Assembly: GCA_050944855.1 (NCBI GenBank)
Contig: JBMNRU010000006.1
Span: forward strand, 1 to 64,000
DNA: 64,000 bases
From: Lactonifactor sp050944855
GTDB taxonomy: Bacteria; Bacillota; Clostridia; Lachnospirales; Lachnospiraceae
Reading direction: 5' to 3'
The stretch's first letter is position 1. Each line of letters opens with the position of its first letter. A program made the translations under genes and the position numbers. The notes beneath the pieces were generated by a model, which had not been told where the DNA came from, searched no databases, and saw only the letters and a list, made by a program, of their open reading frames with translations. Below are positions 51,737 through 60,531 of the stretch, piece by piece.

Positions 51737-52397
51737 AGGTTTTTTGATGGCATGTATGCTGTTATTTACGTATTCCGTTTCGGTTATGGCCGATAGGATG
51801 GACAGTGCAGGAGAGGACATTATCAGCCCGGAAGAATGGAAAACACCGGGAAGTGTAACCGTAATTTTGGAAGACACACAAGAGGGGCTGTCAAAAGAAG
51901 GAGTTTCTTTTGGAGCGGTTATGATTGCCGATGTGGATCAGGGTGCATATGTATTGAAAGATAAATTTCAGGGGACAGAGATTGATTTGTCTGCTATTGT
52001 CACAGCGGAGGAGATGGAAAAAGCAGCAGAGGTATTTCGGGAAAAGGTATCCTCTCCTGAAAAAATCGCAAAGACCGATAAAAACGGGGTGGCAGTGATA
52101 GAGAATCTTCCGGTAGGAGCTTATTTGATCTACGCGGAGGATACAGCGGGGTATGAAACGGTTGTTCCGGCTCTGGTAACCATCCCCACCTTTGAGGAAA
52201 GCGAAGGAGTCATGTCTTATACAGTAACGATGCGGCCAAAACATTCTGCACTGTCTCCAAAGGAGACTGCGGATACCCGTATCCGTACGTTTCGTACCGG
52301 TATTGCTCATAATGGCCTGGAATATGCCGTTGCTGCCGTCTGTTTCCTGGGGTTAGCCGGTATGGGTTTCATAAAGGTCAAAAAAGATAAACGTTAG
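51717..52397 (+). CDS. small pilin subunit with non-canonical sorting signal
   Basis: 226 residues. Signal peptide: GFLMACMLLFTYSVSVMA. The body is a pilin-like beta domain (GSVTVILEDTQEGLSKEGVS, ending in a Cna_B-like edge GVAVIENLPVGAYLIYAED). The C-terminus is YAVAAVCFLGLAGMGFI then KVKKDKR, exactly like a sorting signal, but there is no LPxTG. The best candidate is TFRTG, some 30 residues from the end. The gene overlaps the class C sortase and abuts the class B sortase (its stop touches the next ATG), so one of them presumably uses this unusual motif. It may be a minor or base subunit. Confidence 0.75.
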   Translation: MKKKFFRGFLMACMLLFTYSVSVMADRMDSAGEDIISPEEWKTPGSVTVILEDTQEGLSKEGVSFGAVMIADVDQGAYVLKDKFQGTEIDLSAIVTAEEMEKAAEVFREKVSSPEKIAKTDKNGVAVIENLPVGAYLIYAEDTAGYETVVPALVTIPTFEESEGVMSYTVTMRPKHSALSPKETADTRIRTFRTGIAHNGLEYAVAAVCFLGLAGMGFIKVKKDKR

Positions 52398-53150
52398 ATG
52401 AAGAAATATATCCTTGCTGTATGTGGTTTGATTCTTCTGGGATTGTCTCTGTTTTGCGGGTATTGTGCCTATGTGGAGTATGAGCCGATTCTGACGGCAG
52501 AAATACAAAAAAGAAATTTAAAGAAAGTCGTAATCCATAAAGAAGGTTTTGATGAACCGATGCTTCGCAGGATCAATTTTGCGGCACTGCAGGAAATCAA
52601 TAAAGATATCGCAGGCTGGATCTATATTCCGGATACATCAGTGGACTACCCCATTTTGCTGGGTGAGGATTATTTAGAAAAAGATATGGAAGGTAGGAGC
52701 AGCAAAGCTGGGTCCATCTTTGCTTACTCGGATACAGACGCGCAGCTGTTGGATGCAAGGGTTGTAGTATTTGGGCATAATATGAGGGAATCCAGTATGT
52801 TTGGAGAGTTAAAGTATTACCTGGACGAAGAATTTCGATCTGCTCATGGGAAATTGTATATTTATACGGCGGACAGAACGATGGAGGCAGAAATATTTTC
52901 TGTTTTTGTATGTGAAGAGACAGACCCTATTTTTGAAAATTGTGCAAAATCGGAGACGGCGCTGTATCGGGGGTTGCTGCAGGAACTGGATGACAGAAAT
53001 ATGTGTCAGGATATTGCCTTAAAAGACGTAGCCGGACAATATGAGAAGCAATGCTTTTCCATGGTGACCTGCAAGGGGAGTCCCGGCACTTCGAAGAGAC
53101 TGATGGTAAATGGAATTGTGGTGCAGCAGACGTATGTACGAAAAAACTAG
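52398..53150 (+). CDS. class B sortase
   Basis: 250 residues starting directly after the preceding stop. One N-terminal membrane anchor (ILAVCGLILLGLSLFCGYCA). Class B features: NKDIAGWIYIPDTSVDYPIL, catalytic His 127 in VVFGHNMRESSMFGEL, the long helix region before the active Cys, Cys 225 in SMVTCKGSP and Arg in KRLMVNG. Class B enzymes either anchor haem proteins or, in some streptococcal pilus islands, polymerise pilins with non-LPxTG motifs. Its place next to a TFRTG pilin suggests the latter or base anchoring. Confidence 0.9.
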   Translation: MKKYILAVCGLILLGLSLFCGYCAYVEYEPILTAEIQKRNLKKVVIHKEGFDEPMLRRINFAALQEINKDIAGWIYIPDTSVDYPILLGEDYLEKDMEGRSSKAGSIFAYSDTDAQLLDARVVVFGHNMRESSMFGELKYYLDEEFRSAHGKLYIYTADRTMEAEIFSVFVCEETDPIFENCAKSETALYRGLLQELDDRNMCQDIALKDVAGQYEKQCFSMVTCKGSPGTSKRLMVNGIVVQQTYVRKN

Positions 53151-53209
53151 TATTTAGCCCGATCATAAGATATAATAAAAAAAGAGATTTTTTTAGGAGG
53201 ATTGCGGCG

Positions 53210-54853
53210 ATGAGTGTTACATATGAATTGTTGGGCGGCAAGGTTACGTTTGATGAAGATGTACAGAAATATGGACGGATAAAGAAAAATTTTAATTCGT
53301 ACTATGATCAGTTAGAGCAGAAAGTAATTGCGTTTTATAGAGCTAATGTAAGATATGTAGAAGCTATGTATGCGCCGGAAGACCAGAAGTATGACTATAC
53401 GTCCCGCCTTCAGGCAGAGATTTGTATGGAATTGAATGGTATCGTTACGGATATTATCAAGATTACAGAAGACAAGGGAATTAAGGGCAAGACAAGAGAG
53501 GATTATGTAAAAGACAATCCGGGGCTTGAACAGCTGTTTGAGATCAGCGGAATTGCTTTTGCGGCAAAGGTAGATCTGTGGAATCACGGTACTAAGATGG
53601 CTACCAGGAAAATGCACGGGGATCAGTACGAGGCGGTTCATGTGATTCAGAAGGATGCCTATGGGCATCGGGTGAGTGACGCGGGAGAAGCCCTTTTAAA
53701 AGAGATGAAAGAAGATTATGACAAGAAAGAAGCAGCAAAGCCGGTGCTTAAGAAGACGTCCGCAGCGGGCAAGGTAATTTCCAGGCTTGCGGATGACTGG
53801 TTTGATGCGCAATGGATGGAACATTTTCTTTTGTACTCAGAGAATGTTTTGACAATTATTTATAATATTCTGGACAATATTGTGGATCGCATGATGAAAA
53901 ACTGTGTGGAGGCTGGATTGTTTTCAGCAGAGGTTGGAAAAAATGTGGATCTGAAACGATCCAATGAACTGCTGCATCAGGCAGATGGAGCAGCAGAAGA
54001 GGAGAAAAAGGAATTTCTTCGTCAGGCTTTAGAGGCGGATCCGTCCAACCGGGATGTCTATGTTAAACTGCTGGAAAGGGAGTGCCTGGAAGATGGTGTA
54101 CTGGCATGTGCGAGAGACTTTGATCAGGCGCAGATGTTTCTGGATGTATTGCTGAAGGATGTAGATGCCCTATTGCATGATATTGAAAGAGATGATGCAG
54201 TGGTTGCAGAAAAGATACATGGAATTGCCATACTGCAGGGCAAAGAAGATATGGAGGTTTATCGCTCTTTGCATGGAGAAACCATTCAGGAGATTGAGGA
54301 TGCGTATGCTTTTGCGAAGGCGGCTATTACAGATGATAAGAAGCTGGATCAGTGGATCAAGACTTATATTAACAGTTCCATAGCCCAGGTCGTTCAGTAT
54401 TCAGAAGAGGAACTGAATGATAAAGTGGATGAGGCGTTGGATCGTATCATCGCTCCGGGTCTTTATAAGGAATTTAGGGAAAAAGAGTTATTATTGCCGG
54501 AGCATATCCGTTTGGAAGGCAGTACGGCAACAGAGCGAAAAGTGATTAACGGTGAGATTAAGGCGAAGCTGAAAGGTCCTCTGGATACTTATATGAAAGA
54601 GGCAGCAGTTCTTTGGGAGAAATATGTAAATACAAAGGAAAGGCTTCAAAAAGAAGAAAAAGTCAGAAAAGAGGAGATCGAAGAATTGAAAGTGAAAATG
54701 TCTAAGATCACTATTTTCAGCTTTACAAGGACCAGAAAATCAGATCTGATGAAGGAAATTAATGAAAAAGAGCATAAGTTATCCATGTATCGTGTCAGTA
54801 ACAATCCTCAGGTATGGTTAGATCAGCTTGAAAATAAATATGGAGAGTCGTGA
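53210..54853 (+). CDS. hypothetical coiled-coil-rich protein, 547 aa
   Basis: Not recognised. ATG 53210 follows AGGAGG with 9-nt spacing; a TATAAT at 53171-53176 may be its -10. Soluble and mostly helical, no signal peptide. The N-terminal 270 residues include KKNFNSYYDQLEQKVIAF and WMEHFLLYSENVLTIIYNIL. A TPR-like stretch lies near 285-315 (EEEKKEFLRQALEADPSNRD). A charged coiled coil ends it (ERLQKEEKVRKEEIEELKVK, then LMKEINEKEHKLSMY). No catalytic motif is visible. It lies between the pilus locus and a MATE gene that starts within or just after its stop, so it is probably co-transcribed with the MATE exporter. Confidence 0.65.
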   Translation: MSVTYELLGGKVTFDEDVQKYGRIKKNFNSYYDQLEQKVIAFYRANVRYVEAMYAPEDQKYDYTSRLQAEICMELNGIVTDIIKITEDKGIKGKTREDYVKDNPGLEQLFEISGIAFAAKVDLWNHGTKMATRKMHGDQYEAVHVIQKDAYGHRVSDAGEALLKEMKEDYDKKEAAKPVLKKTSAAGKVISRLADDWFDAQWMEHFLLYSENVLTIIYNILDNIVDRMMKNCVEAGLFSAEVGKNVDLKRSNELLHQADGAAEEEKKEFLRQALEADPSNRDVYVKLLERECLEDGVLACARDFDQAQMFLDVLLKDVDALLHDIERDDAVVAEKIHGIAILQGKEDMEVYRSLHGETIQEIEDAYAFAKAAITDDKKLDQWIKTYINSSIAQVVQYSEEELNDKVDEALDRIIAPGLYKEFREKELLLPEHIRLEGSTATERKVINGEIKAKLKGPLDTYMKEAAVLWEKYVNTKERLQKEEKVRKEEIEELKVKMSKITIFSFTRTRKSDLMKEINEKEHKLSMYRVSNNPQVWLDQLENKYGES

Positions 54854-54858
54854 TTGAT

Positions 54859-56193
54859 ATGGCGGCAGATGAATTATTTGAGAGTGGCTCTGTGCCCAAA
54901 GTGTATTTTCGTTTTGCGCTTCCCGTTGTTATGGGCATGGTGACTACACTCGTTTATAACATAGTAGATACTTTTTTTATTGCACAGACCGGGAATATGG
55001 AGCTGGTGGCCGGAGTGTCGTTAAGCGCCCCTATGTTTACCATGATGATTGGTCTGGGAGATATTTTTGGATTGGGAGGCAGTTCGCTGGTATCCCGTTT
55101 GTTTGGTCAGAAAAGGGACGAAGATGGTAAGAGGATCAGTTCCTTTAGCTTTTATGCCGCATTTGTTGTGGGACTGGTGGTGACCATTTTTTTGCTTCTT
55201 TTTAAGCCGCAGGTTCTGGCGCTGCTGGGAGCCGATGAGACCACTGTAAAATATGCATCAGAATACTATTTTTATCTGGTGTTGGGAGCTCCTTTTGTGA
55301 TTTTGTCCTACACACCTCATAATCTGCTGCGTATGGAGGGGCTTGCAGGCATGTCTATGGCGGGTACCGTGCTGGGCGCAGTAGTGAATATCATTCTGGA
55401 TCCGATCTTTATCTTTACGTTGGGATGGGGCGCGGCCGGAGCAGCCATTGCAAGTTCTCTGGGGTATGTATGTGTAGATGTATTTTATGTATGGGCGCTG
55501 GTGCGCAAGAGTAAAAGACTTTCTATCCGCCCTCGATATTTGCATGTTTCCGGGGCAGAACTGAAAGATATTCTTGTTATTGGTATTCCGGCTTCTGTGA
55601 CGAATATTATGCAGACTCTGGGAACGGCAATTTTAAACCGTTTTCTTCTCGTTTATGGAACGACAGCTGTTGCCTCTATGGGAATTGCATTAAAAGCTAA
55701 GATGATTGTTACCATGGTTATGGTAGGATTTGCTTTTGGCCCGCAGCCATTGATCGGATATAACTATGGAGCAGGCAATCGGGAACGGCTGAAGAAAATT
55801 CTGCGTTTTTGTTATACATTTCAATGCAGCCTGGCATTTGTGATGAGTATTGTTCTGATTTTGTTTGCGCCGCAATTGATCCGTATCTTCATGGACGACA
55901 GTGAAGTCATTCAGTTGGGTGCCCCGATGCTGCGATGGCAGTTGTATGGTATGGTGTTTATGGCCATTGTTATGGTGACTACCTGTATCTTTCAGTCTAC
56001 GGGGAAGGCTGTTGGAGCTCTTTTGTTATCGATCAATCGTCAGGGAATCCTGTTTATTATTATGATTGTTATATCCAACCGTTTTGCAGGATATACAGGC
56101 GTTATTGCATCTCAGGCAGTGACAGATTTACTGACAGCGGTTCTGGCAGTCGTTTTGTTTAAGAAAATGCTTTATAAAGAATTGATAGAATAA
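54859..56193 (+). CDS. MATE-family multidrug exporter
   Basis: 444 residues from ATG 54859; GTG 54850, overlapping the previous stop, is an alternative, since GGAGAG lies at 54842-54847. The start ELFESGSVPKVYFRFALP is typical. Two MatE repeats of six spans each: ALPVVMGMVTTLVYNIVDTF, GLGGSSLVSRLFGQ, VLGAVVNIILDPIFIF, and in the second half GIPASVTNIMQTLGTAILN and FGPQPLIGYNYGAGNRERL, which are family hallmarks. It exports drugs or metabolites using sodium or protons. Substrate is unknown. Confidence 0.92.
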   Translation: MAADELFESGSVPKVYFRFALPVVMGMVTTLVYNIVDTFFIAQTGNMELVAGVSLSAPMFTMMIGLGDIFGLGGSSLVSRLFGQKRDEDGKRISSFSFYAAFVVGLVVTIFLLLFKPQVLALLGADETTVKYASEYYFYLVLGAPFVILSYTPHNLLRMEGLAGMSMAGTVLGAVVNIILDPIFIFTLGWGAAGAAIASSLGYVCVDVFYVWALVRKSKRLSIRPRYLHVSGAELKDILVIGIPASVTNIMQTLGTAILNRFLLVYGTTAVASMGIALKAKMIVTMVMVGFAFGPQPLIGYNYGAGNRERLKKILRFCYTFQCSLAFVMSIVLILFAPQLIRIFMDDSEVIQLGAPMLRWQLYGMVFMAIVMVTTCIFQSTGKAVGALLLSINRQGILFIIMIVISNRFAGYTGVIASQAVTDLLTAVLAVVLFKKMLYKELIE

Positions 56194-56241
56194 ACCAATA
56201 CCCACGGGGCAGACAGTAGTGCTCTGTGGGTATTGGTTTAT
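56192..56241. terminator. bidirectional terminator
   Basis: AAACCAATACCCAC pairs with GTGGGTATTGGTTT, flanked by A-rich and T-rich ends. It stands between the 3' ends of the MATE gene (plus) and the symporter gene (minus) and can serve both. Confidence 0.8.
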
Positions 56242-56272
56242 TTATAAAAGATGATAAAAATTTTTAAGAATG

Positions 56273-57493
56273 TTATAGGCGAACACTGATGTTTTGTTCT
56301 TCAATATTGTGCTTTTTTGCATAGCCTGTAAGCAGCAGTGTCAGTGCGCCATCGCTGGTTACATTACATGCGGTACCGAAGCTGTCCTGAAGTGCAAAGA
56401 TAGTAAGCATTAAAGCTGTACCTGCATCGTCAAACATCAGGACGCCGATGATGATTCCCAGAGAGGCCATTACCGTTCCGCCCGGCACACCGGGAGCGCC
56501 AATTGCGAAGATACCCAGCAGTATACAGAACAGGACCATAGTTCCTATAGATGGAATAGAACCATATAGGATTTTGGCAATCGTCATGCAGAAGAATACT
56601 TCTGTTAATACAGATCCGCACAGGTGGATATTAGCAAACAGAGGGATACCAAACTTCACCATATCTTTGCGAAGCGGTTTTGCTTTGTCTGCGCACTGAA
56701 GGGCAACGGCCAGTGTTGCTGCAGAAGACATGGTTCCTACTGCAGTCAGGTAAGCGGGTCCGTAATGTTTTACTACTTCCCATGGATTTTCGTGGGAATA
56801 GACACCTGCCAGAGTATACAAAAGCGCCATCCAGATGAAATGTCCTGCCAATACAATTAAGATAACCTGAATAAATACAGGGAACTGTTTTGTGATAGAT
56901 CCTTCGTAAGCCAAACCGCAGAATGTGAATGCGATAAAGATGGGCAGAAGCGGAATCACAATTTTGCTTACCAATGAAAGAACAATTTTCTGGAATTCTT
57001 CTAAGATGGCAGTAATGGTTTTAGCTTTTGTCCATGTAGCTGCCAGCCCGATCATAACGGAGAATACCAGGGCACTCATAACGCTCATAATCTGTGGAAT
57101 TGACAGTTCAAATATAACAGGAGGCAGTTCCTTCAGTCCTTCTACATCAGATACGATAGAAAGATGAGGAATCAGTGTGTAGCCTGCCGCCATGGAAAAA
57201 AGTGCAGCTCCCAGGGATGAAGTATAAGCAATGATCAGGGCTACGGTCAGCATACGGGATGCACTGCCGCCCAGTCTGGTGATGGAGGGTGCGATAAAAC
57301 CAATGATAATCAGGGGTACACAGAAGTTAATCAACTGCCCCAGGATGTATTTCAGAGTTACGACAATATTTAAGATTGCCTTGGTTAGTGGTGCACCGTC
57401 TGTAGCATTTAATACAAGGCCCAGGACGATACCCAGGATTACGCCAACCAAAAGACGAAATGGCAGGCTGCTAAATAAGCTATTTTTTTTCAC
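56273..57493 (-). CDS. dicarboxylate/amino-acid:cation symporter (DAACS family)
   Basis: 406 residues. GTG at 57493 is chosen because GAGGAG lies 7 nt upstream on the minus strand; the earlier ATG lies within the 3' end of the preceding gene. Family features: PFRLLVGVILGIVLGLVLN, ITRLGGSASRMLTVAL, the re-entrant loop region YLTAVGTMSSAATLAVAL and GIPLFANIHLCGSVLTEVFF, and VPGGTVMASLGIIIGVL. Members carry glutamate, aspartate, serine or threonine with sodium. It follows the cysteine desulfidase gene, its start 21 nt past the stop's first base, so it probably imports the enzyme's substrate (cysteine, cystine or serine). It shares the promoter at 58884. Confidence 0.88.
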   Translation of the reverse strand: MKKNSLFSSLPFRLLVGVILGIVLGLVLNATDGAPLTKAILNIVVTLKYILGQLINFCVPLIIIGFIAPSITRLGGSASRMLTVALIIAYTSSLGAALFSMAAGYTLIPHLSIVSDVEGLKELPPVIFELSIPQIMSVMSALVFSVMIGLAATWTKAKTITAILEEFQKIVLSLVSKIVIPLLPIFIAFTFCGLAYEGSITKQFPVFIQVILIVLAGHFIWMALLYTLAGVYSHENPWEVVKHYGPAYLTAVGTMSSAATLAVALQCADKAKPLRKDMVKFGIPLFANIHLCGSVLTEVFFCMTIAKILYGSIPSIGTMVLFCILLGIFAIGAPGVPGGTVMASLGIIIGVLMFDDAGTALMLTIFALQDSFGTACNVTSDGALTLLLTGYAKKHNIEEQNISVRL

Positions 57494-57513
57494 GAGAAAA
57501 CTCCTCTCAATTA

Positions 57514-58806
57514 TTAACATTGTTGATCCACGTCTACGCGGTCAATCATAACGTTAAGGATTTCTGTGTCAGTACTGCGCATACCAACACGTCCGATATA
57601 TCCCATACTCTTAATTGTTTCTTCAATATCACCTTTGATAATTCCTTCGCCGGGAAGAAAGCTCTTATTCTGGATACTCAGCTGGAAAGCCATGAGAGCA
57701 GCATCCACGGAAGAAGCAATTTTAGCGGCACAGGAAGATTTGGCACCGTCGCATACGATACCGCCCACATTACCCAGAGTATTTACGATTGTCAAAGATA
57801 CCTGCTGGTAATTACCGCCATACATATAAGTGATTCCGGCTCCGGCTCCGCAGGCTGCGCTGACAGCACCACAGTAGGCGGAAAGACTGCCGATATAGTG
57901 TTTTTGATGAATGGAGATCAGATTGCTGACTACCAGGGAACGATACAGTTTATCCTTGGATACTTCCCATTCTTCTGCGTAGACGATAACAGGCAGAGAT
58001 ACAGTAAGTCCCTGATTGCCGCTTCCTGAGTTAATGACAACCGGCATGGAGCATCCGCCCATACGAGCATCACTTCCGGCTGCTGCGCGGGCACAGGCAC
58101 GGGTAGTAACACCTTTTCCCCATATGTGCATCAGTGTTTTGCCGATCTGAGCACCGTAATTGTTGTCCAGACCTTCCTGAGCGATAGCTGTGTTCAATGC
58201 TATCTGACGTCCGATCACTTCTTCGATATCTTCAAATTTAACAGTGTCAGCAAATTCCAGGATATCTTTTACAGTCAGAGTAGATTTGTCAATTCCGGCG
58301 TCATCTTCCTCTGCTTCTACCGGCTGATCCAGAAGGACTTCTCCGTCTTTTACAATTTTTGTGATATTTGTATGCTGGTTTACTACAGTAACTTCAGCAA
58401 AATGGTCTCCTTTTTTGACGGTAGCTCTGATATAAAGATTCGGTACGCCGTCGATCAGATAGCAGGAACAGATTTTTTTATCGATCAGTGTTTTAGTCTG
58501 TTCGATATGGTCTTCTGTAATTTGTTCCAGTACCTCCAGATCTTTGTCAGCATCGCCGCCTACGACACCCAGAACGGCTGCCACATCAATTCCTTTTAAC
58601 CCGCCAGAATTAGGAACTGTAACACCTTTTGTGTTTTTGATCATATTGCCGCTGCAGTGCATTTCGATAGAATCTGGCATACAGCCTAACACCTGTCTGG
58701 CTTTTGCTGCTGCAAATGCGATTGCAATCGGCTCTGTACAGCCAAGTGCAGGAACAAGTTCATGTTTTAAGATATTCAGATAGTTTGTGTAAAGTGCAGA
58801 ATTCAT
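57514..58806 (-). CDS. cyuA: L-cysteine desulfidase family protein (UPF0597)
   Basis: 430 residues, the usual length of the YhaM/CyuA family, related to the iron-sulfur L-serine dehydratase alpha chain. Visible motifs: ELVPALGCTEPIAIAFAAAK with the conserved Cys, IEMHCSGNMIKNTKGVTVPN, RMGGCSMPVVINSGSGNQGL, and AYCGAVSAACGAGAGITYMY plus GGIVCDGAKSSCAAK, the Cys set that holds the iron-sulfur cluster. It degrades L-cysteine to pyruvate, ammonia and sulfide, in the cytoplasm. Serine is an alternative substrate. The partner symporter follows in the same direction. Together with cysK in the window, this gives opposite directions of cysteine flow. Confidence 0.85.
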   Translation of the reverse strand: MNSALYTNYLNILKHELVPALGCTEPIAIAFAAAKARQVLGCMPDSIEMHCSGNMIKNTKGVTVPNSGGLKGIDVAAVLGVVGGDADKDLEVLEQITEDHIEQTKTLIDKKICSCYLIDGVPNLYIRATVKKGDHFAEVTVVNQHTNITKIVKDGEVLLDQPVEAEEDDAGIDKSTLTVKDILEFADTVKFEDIEEVIGRQIALNTAIAQEGLDNNYGAQIGKTLMHIWGKGVTTRACARAAAGSDARMGGCSMPVVINSGSGNQGLTVSLPVIVYAEEWEVSKDKLYRSLVVSNLISIHQKHYIGSLSAYCGAVSAACGAGAGITYMYGGNYQQVSLTIVNTLGNVGGIVCDGAKSSCAAKIASSVDAALMAFQLSIQNKSFLPGEGIIKGDIEETIKSMGYIGRVGMRSTDTEILNVMIDRVDVDQQC

Positions 58807-58883
58807 TTTTTTTCCTCCCTAATTGTTCTCAGAAACAGATATACTGAAACTGATTCTAACAGCATAATAATATTACTGGTATT

Positions 58884-58912
58884 ATTATAATACATATTAA
58901 GGAAAACCTCAA
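58884..58912 (-). promoter_or_regulatory. promoter of the cysteine-desulfidase operon
   Basis: On the minus strand: TTGAGG (58912-58907), 17-bp spacer, TATAAT (58889-58884), about 78 nt ahead of the start codon. No riboswitch or clear operator is seen in the leader. Confidence 0.7.
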
Positions 58913-59002
58913 TTATTATTTATGATTTTTTGCGATATAAAATGTGGTATCGTATTGTGTCAGGCATGTCCGTCTGAATTGCGGTGTATTCTGTGGGACG
59001 GA

Positions 59003-59749
59003 TTATACTTCTTTTAAGACATTTTCGTCAAAACTGGGTTCTGCATGATGACCGGGATGAACAACTAAGAAATCTTCCTCTGGCCAGTCCCCGTTTACCA
59101 GCTGCATTAACAGACAGTTGCTGCCCTGAAAATTTTCGTAAGACCAGCTTTTTTCCTGAGCAAGAGCCTGAGCGGATGCTTTATATCTGGGGATCTGGAT
59201 CGTGGGCCAGTCGATATAGGTGACCTGTTTGTAACTGCTGGTATAGGCATCTTCTATTTCCATCATTCTTTTGGCACGTTTTTCATTTCCTTTGCTTTTT
59301 GCAAGAAACAATTCATAACGGCGCTGCCTTTGCTCTTCATCATTGAATCTGGTAAATTCTGCGAATCCAGGAGAATAATAAAAAGTGCCGGGATGTTTCA
59401 TATAATAGTCCATATACTGCTCTTTACTTCCCATGAGCATGGTAACACAGTCGTGGGCCTTGGGAATGACCAGAGGATATTTTTTGCTGCTTAAGCCGGT
59501 CACCGCGTTGGAACACAGACCATATCCCAGCAAAATAGCGTCATAATCCCGTTCGTTTGTATTGTTGGAATAACGATGCTGGTTCGCGTCGATCTGGTCG
59601 ATTTCTTCCTGTAAAGCCTTTTGCAGCAGTTTGGGTGTCTCATGCAGCTGCAGCTGCAGTGTAGTCACGTCAATGACATTATCCGTGCAGAAGGCAACAC
59701 TGGCAATTTCCCGTTCCAGCGTTTTGCACCCAAGTAATTTGTAATACAT
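59003..59749 (-). CDS. DUF1638 protein
   Basis: 248 residues; ATG follows AAGGAGTTAGTG on the minus strand. DUF1638 features: LGCKTLEREIASV at the start, the central YDAILLGYGLCSNAVTGL and PLVIPKAHDCVTMLMGS, and a C-terminal Pro/His-rich end (FLVVHPGHHAEPSF). The conserved Cys, His and Asp residues suggest a metal-binding enzyme, and the family is often found near corrinoid methyltransferases. No such neighbour exists here; it stands alone ahead of the rpmG-secE-nusG cluster and opposite to it. Function unknown. Confidence 0.8.
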   Translation of the reverse strand: MYYKLLGCKTLEREIASVAFCTDNVIDVTTLQLQLHETPKLLQKALQEEIDQIDANQHRYSNNTNERDYDAILLGYGLCSNAVTGLSSKKYPLVIPKAHDCVTMLMGSKEQYMDYYMKHPGTFYYSPGFAEFTRFNDEEQRQRRYELFLAKSKGNEKRAKRMMEIEDAYTSSYKQVTYIDWPTIQIPRYKASAQALAQEKSWSYENFQGSNCLLMQLVNGDWPEEDFLVVHPGHHAEPSFDENVLKEV

Positions 59750-59965
59750 TCACTAACTCCTTCCTTATATATATACAGCTTTATGTATATACAGATAAAA
59801 CATAAAACGGTCTAAATTCAGTATATATTCGGAAACTTTGCGCGTCAAGAATGCAGAATACGAAATATTATGGTATTTATGCGGAATAGAACATCCGGTA
59901 TGGGTATAGGAACTGGAATTTACTTTGTCTTTCTGGAAAAATGGAGGATAAGCTTGATATTCTAC

Positions 59966-59994
59966 TTGACGAAGACCTGTCTCCGTGTTAAAAT
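59966..59994 (+). promoter_or_regulatory. promoter of the rpmG-secE-nusG operon
   Basis: TTGACG (59966-59971), 17-bp spacer, TAAAAT (59989-59994), about 142 nt ahead of rpmG. Confidence 0.65.
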
Positions 59995-60028
59995 AAACAA
60001 GCGACATGGAAGTAGGTCTTTTTTTTAT

Positions 60029-60072
60029 GCCTAAAACTGATTTCTTGTTCAGAAATTGTAGTAGGCTTTTTT
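60029..60072 (+). terminator. terminator-like hairpin in the rpmG leader (possible attenuator)
   Basis: GCCTA (60029-60033) pairs with TAGGC (60062-60066) and, inside, ATTTCT pairs with AGAAAT around TGTTC; TTTTTT follows. It lies after the promoter and before rpmG. An attenuator, or a terminator of a short transcript, are both possible. Confidence 0.5.
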
Positions 60073-60087
60073 AGACTGTTGCAAAAT

Positions 60088-60107
60088 GACAGGACGTGAC
60101 CTGTCAG
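60088..60107 (+). promoter_or_regulatory. leader hairpin before rpmG
   Basis: TGACAGG and CCTGTCA (7 bp, loop ACGTGA) form a compact stem-loop 28 nt ahead of the rpmG start. Whether it binds a protein is unknown. Confidence 0.4.
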
Positions 60108-60135
60108 CGATAAAGAACACATGGAGGTGGAAGTC

Positions 60136-60285
60136 GTGCGCGTAAGAATCACATTGGCATGTACAGAATGTAAACAACGTAATTACAACATGACAAAAGA
60201 CAAAAAGAATCATCCTGAAAGAATGGAAACCAAAAAGTACTGCAAATTCTGTAAAACACACACAATGCACAAAGAGACCAAATAG
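60136..60285 (+). CDS. rpmG: 50S ribosomal protein L33
   Basis: 49 residues, too short for many gene finders. GTG 60136 follows ATGGAGGTGG at 8 nt. The sequence is full-length L33 of the zinc-binding (C+) type: VRITLACTECKQRNYNMTKD, then KYCKFCKTHTMHKETK, with two CxxC pairs for zinc. It is part of the large ribosomal subunit near the E site. The order rpmG-secE-nusG-rplK is standard in Firmicutes, which supports the call. Zinc-free paralogues usually take over when zinc is scarce; none lies in the window. Confidence 0.95.
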   Translation: MRVRITLACTECKQRNYNMTKDKKNHPERMETKKYCKFCKTHTMHKETK

Positions 60286-60308
60286 TTTTGGTCACGTGAG
60301 GTGAGAGA

Positions 60309-60515
60309 ATGACAGAAGTAGAAAAGAAAAGTAATGCTCCTAAAAAGAGCTGGTTTCATGGACTTCGAGCTGAATTCAACAAGATCATCTGGCCGGATAA
60401 GAAGACTCTGGGCAAACAGACAATAGCAGTGTTAGCAATTACCGCAGTGTTAGGTATTCTGATTACCGTTATTGATGCAGGAGTCTTACAGGTAATTGAT
60501 TTCTTGATTAAGTAA
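60309..60515 (+). CDS. secE: preprotein translocase subunit SecE
   Basis: 68 residues, the short single-span Firmicute form. ATG follows GAGGTGAGAG. The amphipathic helix SWFHGLRAEFNKIIWPDKKT holds the conserved W-P motif, then one membrane span (AVLAITAVLGILITVIDAGV) and the ending QVIDFLIK. SecE clamps SecY in the protein-export channel. It lies 16 nt before nusG, as in nearly all bacteria. Confidence 0.96.
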   Translation: MTEVEKKSNAPKKSWFHGLRAEFNKIIWPDKKTLGKQTIAVLAITAVLGILITVIDAGVLQVIDFLIK

Positions 60516-60531
60516 GGACAAGGGTGATTGT

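Noticed and set aside
57520..58029. A 169-codon frame on the plus strand
   Set aside because: Antisense to the cysteine desulfidase gene; translation has no known motif.
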